Below, one piece after another: positions 61,675-64,000 of a stretch of DNA of 64,000 nucleotides. Both the position numbers and the translations under genes were made by a program. The notes under the pieces were generated by a model. It had not been told where the DNA came from. It made no database searches and worked only from the letters and a program-made list of their open reading frames with translations. The number at the start of each line of letters is the position of its first letter. Position 1 is the stretch's first letter. Source of the DNA: Embleya sp040629175 (GTDB lineage: Bacteria > Actinomycetota > Actinomycetes > Streptomycetales > Streptomycetaceae); contig NZ_JBEXUX010000047.1 of the NCBI RefSeq assembly GCF_040629175.1, positions 18,465-82,464 on the forward strand. The letters run 5' to 3'.

Positions 61675-62373
61675 TCAGGAGCGCTTCTGCCCACCGTCGA
61701 CCGGCAGTTCGTGATCCGGCGCACGCCGGGTGCGCACCGAGCGCAGCAACATCGCCGCGGCCTCGCGATGCGGCACTCCCAACTTGCGCAGTACCGCGTG
61801 CACATGGGTCTTGACGGTGGAGAGGCCGATGGACAACTGCCGGGCGATCTCGTGATTGCTCATCCCCTCGGCCATCAGGAAGAGGATCTCCCGTTCGCGC
61901 GCGGTGAGCGTCTCCGGCAACGCGGGCACCCCGCGCTGCGCACCGATGGCGGGCGACTGCACCCGTTGCAACAGCAGCGCGGCGATCCGCGGACTGCACG
62001 AAGCCTCGCCACGCACCACGCCGACGATGGCCGCGGCGGTCTCCAACACGGAGTACTCCAGCCCGATGAAGCCCGCCACCCCGGCCTCCGCGGCGGTGAT
62101 CACGTCGTCGCGCGCCTCGTCCACCCCGAGCGCGATCAGTCGGGTCTCCGGCGAGCCGTGCCGAATCGCGCGGATCGCCGCGATGCTGTCGGGCGTCGCG
62201 AGATCGAGCAGGAGTACCGAGGGGCGCAGACGGCGGGCGCCGGCCACCGCCTCGGAGGCGGAGCCTCCGGAGCCGACCAGGCGCAACGCCGGTTCGTCGG
62301 CGAGTGCGCGCATGGTGGCTTCGCGATAGATCCGGACCGGGGTGATCACGACTACCTCGATCGCCGCACTCAT
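61675..62373 (-). CDS. LuxR-family regulator with degenerate receiver domain
   Basis: A 232-residue protein from ATG 62373. The LuxR helix-turn-helix (about 155-215) is intact: LTAREREILFLMAEGMSNHE and STVKTHVHAVLRKLGV. The receiver-like N-terminus (VVVITPVRIYREATMRAL) keeps Asp in LLLDLATPD, but the usual acidic pair after the first strand is replaced by Thr-Pro and the end lacks a clear Lys switch (GFIGLEYS). It is likely an atypical, possibly phosphorylation-independent regulator. Its position directly before the injection-system operon makes it the best candidate for its control. Confidence 0.87.
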   Translation of the reverse strand: MSAAIEVVVITPVRIYREATMRALADEPALRLVGSGGSASEAVAGARRLRPSVLLLDLATPDSIAAIRAIRHGSPETRLIALGVDEARDDVITAAEAGVAGFIGLEYSVLETAAAIVGVVRGEASCSPRIAALLLQRVQSPAIGAQRGVPALPETLTAREREILFLMAEGMSNHEIARQLSIGLSTVKTHVHAVLRKLGVPHREAAAMLLRSVRTRRAPDHELPVDGGQKRS

Positions 62374-62675
62374 CGGCTTCTCACTGCCCCCCGCCGTCGC
62401 ACGCACACCGGGCGATCGCGCGCCACCCTCCCGCGCTTCCCTCGCACGGGGTGCCGCATCCGGTGACTGTGACCATCGACCGACCACACACGGTAATCGA
62501 CTGGTCGCGCTAAGAGTACCGCCGCCGTCGACCCCTCGCCACAAGCCCCACAACTCCGGGGCGGTGGCGCAAAATCCGCCGACGCGCGGCACGTCGACAC
62601 CCGCACGATCGAACCCCCGCCGATCGCGCCGCCGCCGATCGCGCCGCCGCCGGGCCGACCACCCGGATCCGCGAA
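62374..62675. other. Gene-free stretch upstream of the LuxR regulator
   Basis: About 300 bp. It contains a 15-bp unit (GCCGATCGCGCCGCC) twice in tandem at 62619-62648. No gene is recognised. It should hold the promoter of the regulator gene. Confidence 0.4.
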
Positions 62676-62942
62676 TCAGGAGAGCGACTGCACCGGCCGC
62701 CGAGTCGTCGTCTCGATCTCACCCGCCGCCTTGTCCAGCAACTGCCGGGTCAGATCGGTCAACGCCCGGGCCGCCGCGATCTCCTCGCCGACCTGCGGCT
62801 GATCCGGGTCCTCCGGGAAGCGGCTCGCATGGGCATGCGAGCGCATCTCCGTTCCGTCCCGCAGCCGAAGGAGTGCGGCGGCCTCGGTGCGCTTGCCGTC
62901 CTCCTTGAACTCCATCTCGATGTGCCATCCGACGATCTGCAT
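62676..62942 (-). CDS. DUF1876 domain protein (Rv2632c-like)
   Basis: An 88-residue protein from ATG 62942 (GGAGG 8 nt upstream). It matches the small actinobacterial DUF1876 family with a dsRBD-like alpha-beta fold: IVGWHIEMEFKEDGKRTEAA, then LRLRDGTEMRSHAHASRFPE, and GEEIAAARALTDLTRQLLDK. Function unknown; relatives respond to stress or redox signals in some mycobacteria. It follows grpE where dnaJ would normally stand. Confidence 0.88.
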   Translation of the reverse strand: MQIVGWHIEMEFKEDGKRTEAAALLRLRDGTEMRSHAHASRFPEDPDQPQVGEEIAAARALTDLTRQLLDKAAGEIETTTRRPVQSLS

Positions 62943-63039
62943 GAGTGTCGCCTCCAAGCCCCCGATCCGATCGGTGCCGGTCGTCCCCTCCGCACCGACA
63001 TGGTGCGACCCGCGCACCACGATGCTCCGCTCCCTTCCG

Positions 63040-63627
63040 TCATCCCGATCCGGGTTCCGCGTCGTCCGCGACCCGGCCGGCCGACGCCGGGTCCTCGCCC
63101 GCCCGCCCGTCGCCCGCCGGCGATCCGGTCACGGTGACCCGGGCCGGACGCAACAACCGATCACCCACCCGGTATCCGGGGGTGTGCACCACCGAACAGA
63201 TCGGCGGATCCGTCCCGGGCTCGCCCCGAAACGCCAACGCGTCGTGGATGTACGGGTCGAACTCGTCTCCGACCGCGCCGAACCCGGACAATCCCAGCGC
63301 CGCCAGCGTGTGCTCCAGCGCCTCGACCGCCCCGGCCACCCCCGGGGTCACCGCGCCGGCGGCACCGGCCCGGTCGAAGTCGTCGACCACCGGCAACAGC
63401 GGCGTGAGCACATTGGCCAGCGCGACCTCGCGCATCGCGAGCCGATCCCGCCGCACATGCGCCCGATAGGTGTCGTAGTCGGCCTGGAGCCGCCGCAGTT
63501 CGTCCGCTCGCTCGCCCAACTGCCCGCGCAGCGCCGCGATCTCGGCCAACAGAGCGGCCAGGATCGGCGATTGCGGACGTTCGACGGGAACCGGCAACAG
63601 CCCCGGGCCGGTGGAGGTCCGGTTCAT
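63040..63627 (-). CDS. grpE: Nucleotide exchange factor GrpE
   Basis: A 195-residue co-chaperone. A coiled-coil region (about 25-60: AEIAALRGQLGERADELRRL) leads into QADYDTYRAHVRRDR, the GrpE signature, and the head domain has LPVVDDFDRAGAAGA, LSGFGAVGDEFDPYIHDALA and VVHTPGYRVGDRLLRPARVT. It exchanges ADP for ATP on DnaK. The ATG overlaps the dnaK stop (ATGA). The C-terminus is extended and acidic/Gly-rich. The usual dnaJ-hspR genes do not follow, so this may be a second dnaK-grpE pair. Confidence 0.92.
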   Translation of the reverse strand: MNRTSTGPGLLPVPVERPQSPILAALLAEIAALRGQLGERADELRRLQADYDTYRAHVRRDRLAMREVALANVLTPLLPVVDDFDRAGAAGAVTPGVAGAVEALEHTLAALGLSGFGAVGDEFDPYIHDALAFRGEPGTDPPICSVVHTPGYRVGDRLLRPARVTVTGSPAGDGRAGEDPASAGRVADDAEPGSG

Positions 63628-64000
63628 CCGGTACCACCTCCCCGCTTGTCGTCGTCGACGATCTCGGCATCGACCACGTCGTCGTCGGCGTCGGTGCCGG
63701 GTCCGGCTCCGGCGCCCGCTCCGGCCGCGCTCTCGGCGCCGGGCTGGGCGTTCGCGTACATCGCACTGCCCATGCGTTGGCTGATGGTGCCGACCTTCTC
63801 CGCGGCGTCGCGGATGGCGGCCAGGTCCTCGCCCTTGAGCGCGTCCTTGAGCTCGGTCAGCGACGTCTCGACCTCGGTCTTGACGTCGGCCGGCACCTTG
63901 TCGCCGTTGTCCTTGATGAACTTCTCGGTGGTGTACACCAGTTGCTCGGCCTGGTTGCGGGTCTCCGCGGCCTCGCGACGCTGGTGGTCCTCCTCCGCGT
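63624..64000 (-). CDS. dnaK: Chaperone DnaK, C-terminal part (gene runs off the window)
   Basis: Only the last 124 codons are in the window. They show the lid domain of DnaK: AEEDHQRREAAETRNQAEQL, TTEKFIKDNGDKVPADVKTE, LKDALKGEDLAAIRDAAEKV. The tail is Ala/Gly-rich and ends with the acidic DDVVDAEIVDDDKRG, the EEVD-like DVVDAEIVDD motif of actinobacterial DnaK. The 5' end lies beyond 64000. Confidence 0.95.
   Translation of the reverse strand, partial: AEEDHQRREAAETRNQAEQLVYTTEKFIKDNGDKVPADVKTEVETSLTELKDALKGEDLAAIRDAAEKVGTISQRMGSAMYANAQPGAESAAGAGAGAGPGTDADDDVVDAEIVDDDKRGGGTG

Overview
The window is about 72-73% GC by eye. It has actinobacterial hallmarks: Lsr2, frequent GTG/TTG starts, 4-bp ATGA/GTGA stop-start overlaps, many LuxR/NarL regulators, and SpoIIE-type phosphatase fused to an anti-sigma-like kinase. 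The best reading is chromosomal DNA of a Streptomyces-like actinomycete (Streptomycetales). The exact genus cannot be fixed from this sequence alone.

Left part (1-34 kb) is a mosaic of regulatory, transport and secreted-protein genes. It starts with an lsr2 gene, an ASCH-domain gene broken by an in-frame TGA, an Lrp/AsnC-type regulator, an internally deleted DppB-type permease and a possible tail of an MMPL transporter. Two similar modules follow. The first is a NarL-type two-component pair divergent from a MacB-like ATPase and FtsX-like permease (3.6-8.9 kb). The second has the same four components in one direction (22.6-28.0 kb). Between them lie tryptophan 2,3-dioxygenase, a small potassium channel, a VOC protein, a lipoprotein, a very large LuxR (LAL) regulator, a secreted C39-like cysteine peptidase coupled to a C-terminally anchored protein, a GAF/SpoIIE/HATPase switch protein and an M4 metallopeptidase. 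A 1-kb stretch near 22 kb has no gene and holds about 3.7 copies of a 121-122 bp tandem repeat. At 28-34 kb there is a winged-helix regulator, a hypothetical protein, a divergent MFS exporter/MarR pair with five 15-bp iterons between them, and small genes.

Right part (34.4-61.4 kb, all minus strand, transcribed right to left) is a contractile injection system locus of the extracellular (eCIS, Afp/Pvc-like) type. In transcription order it encodes: AAA+ ATPase; a DUF4157 protein with a long Lys/Ala repeat linker and a C-terminal cytidine-deaminase-fold domain (probable cargo toxin); DUF4255 cap protein; sheath; tube; a small zinc-ribbon protein; a DUF6760 microprotein that appears to start at ATC; a hypothetical; a LysM adaptor; a spike split into gpD-like and gpV-like genes; PAAR tip; gp25; two baseplate J/gp6-like proteins; and a tail of accessory proteins, four of which share an 'F.G..L ... 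HGWGV..GL' motif. I see no tape-measure gene and no immunity gene for the deaminase. A LuxR-type regulator with a degenerate receiver, a DUF1876 gene, grpE and the 3' end of dnaK lie upstream; dnaJ does not follow grpE.

No rRNA, tRNA, insertion sequence or CRISPR array was recognised. Gene-free stretches over 300 bp are listed as separate entries.
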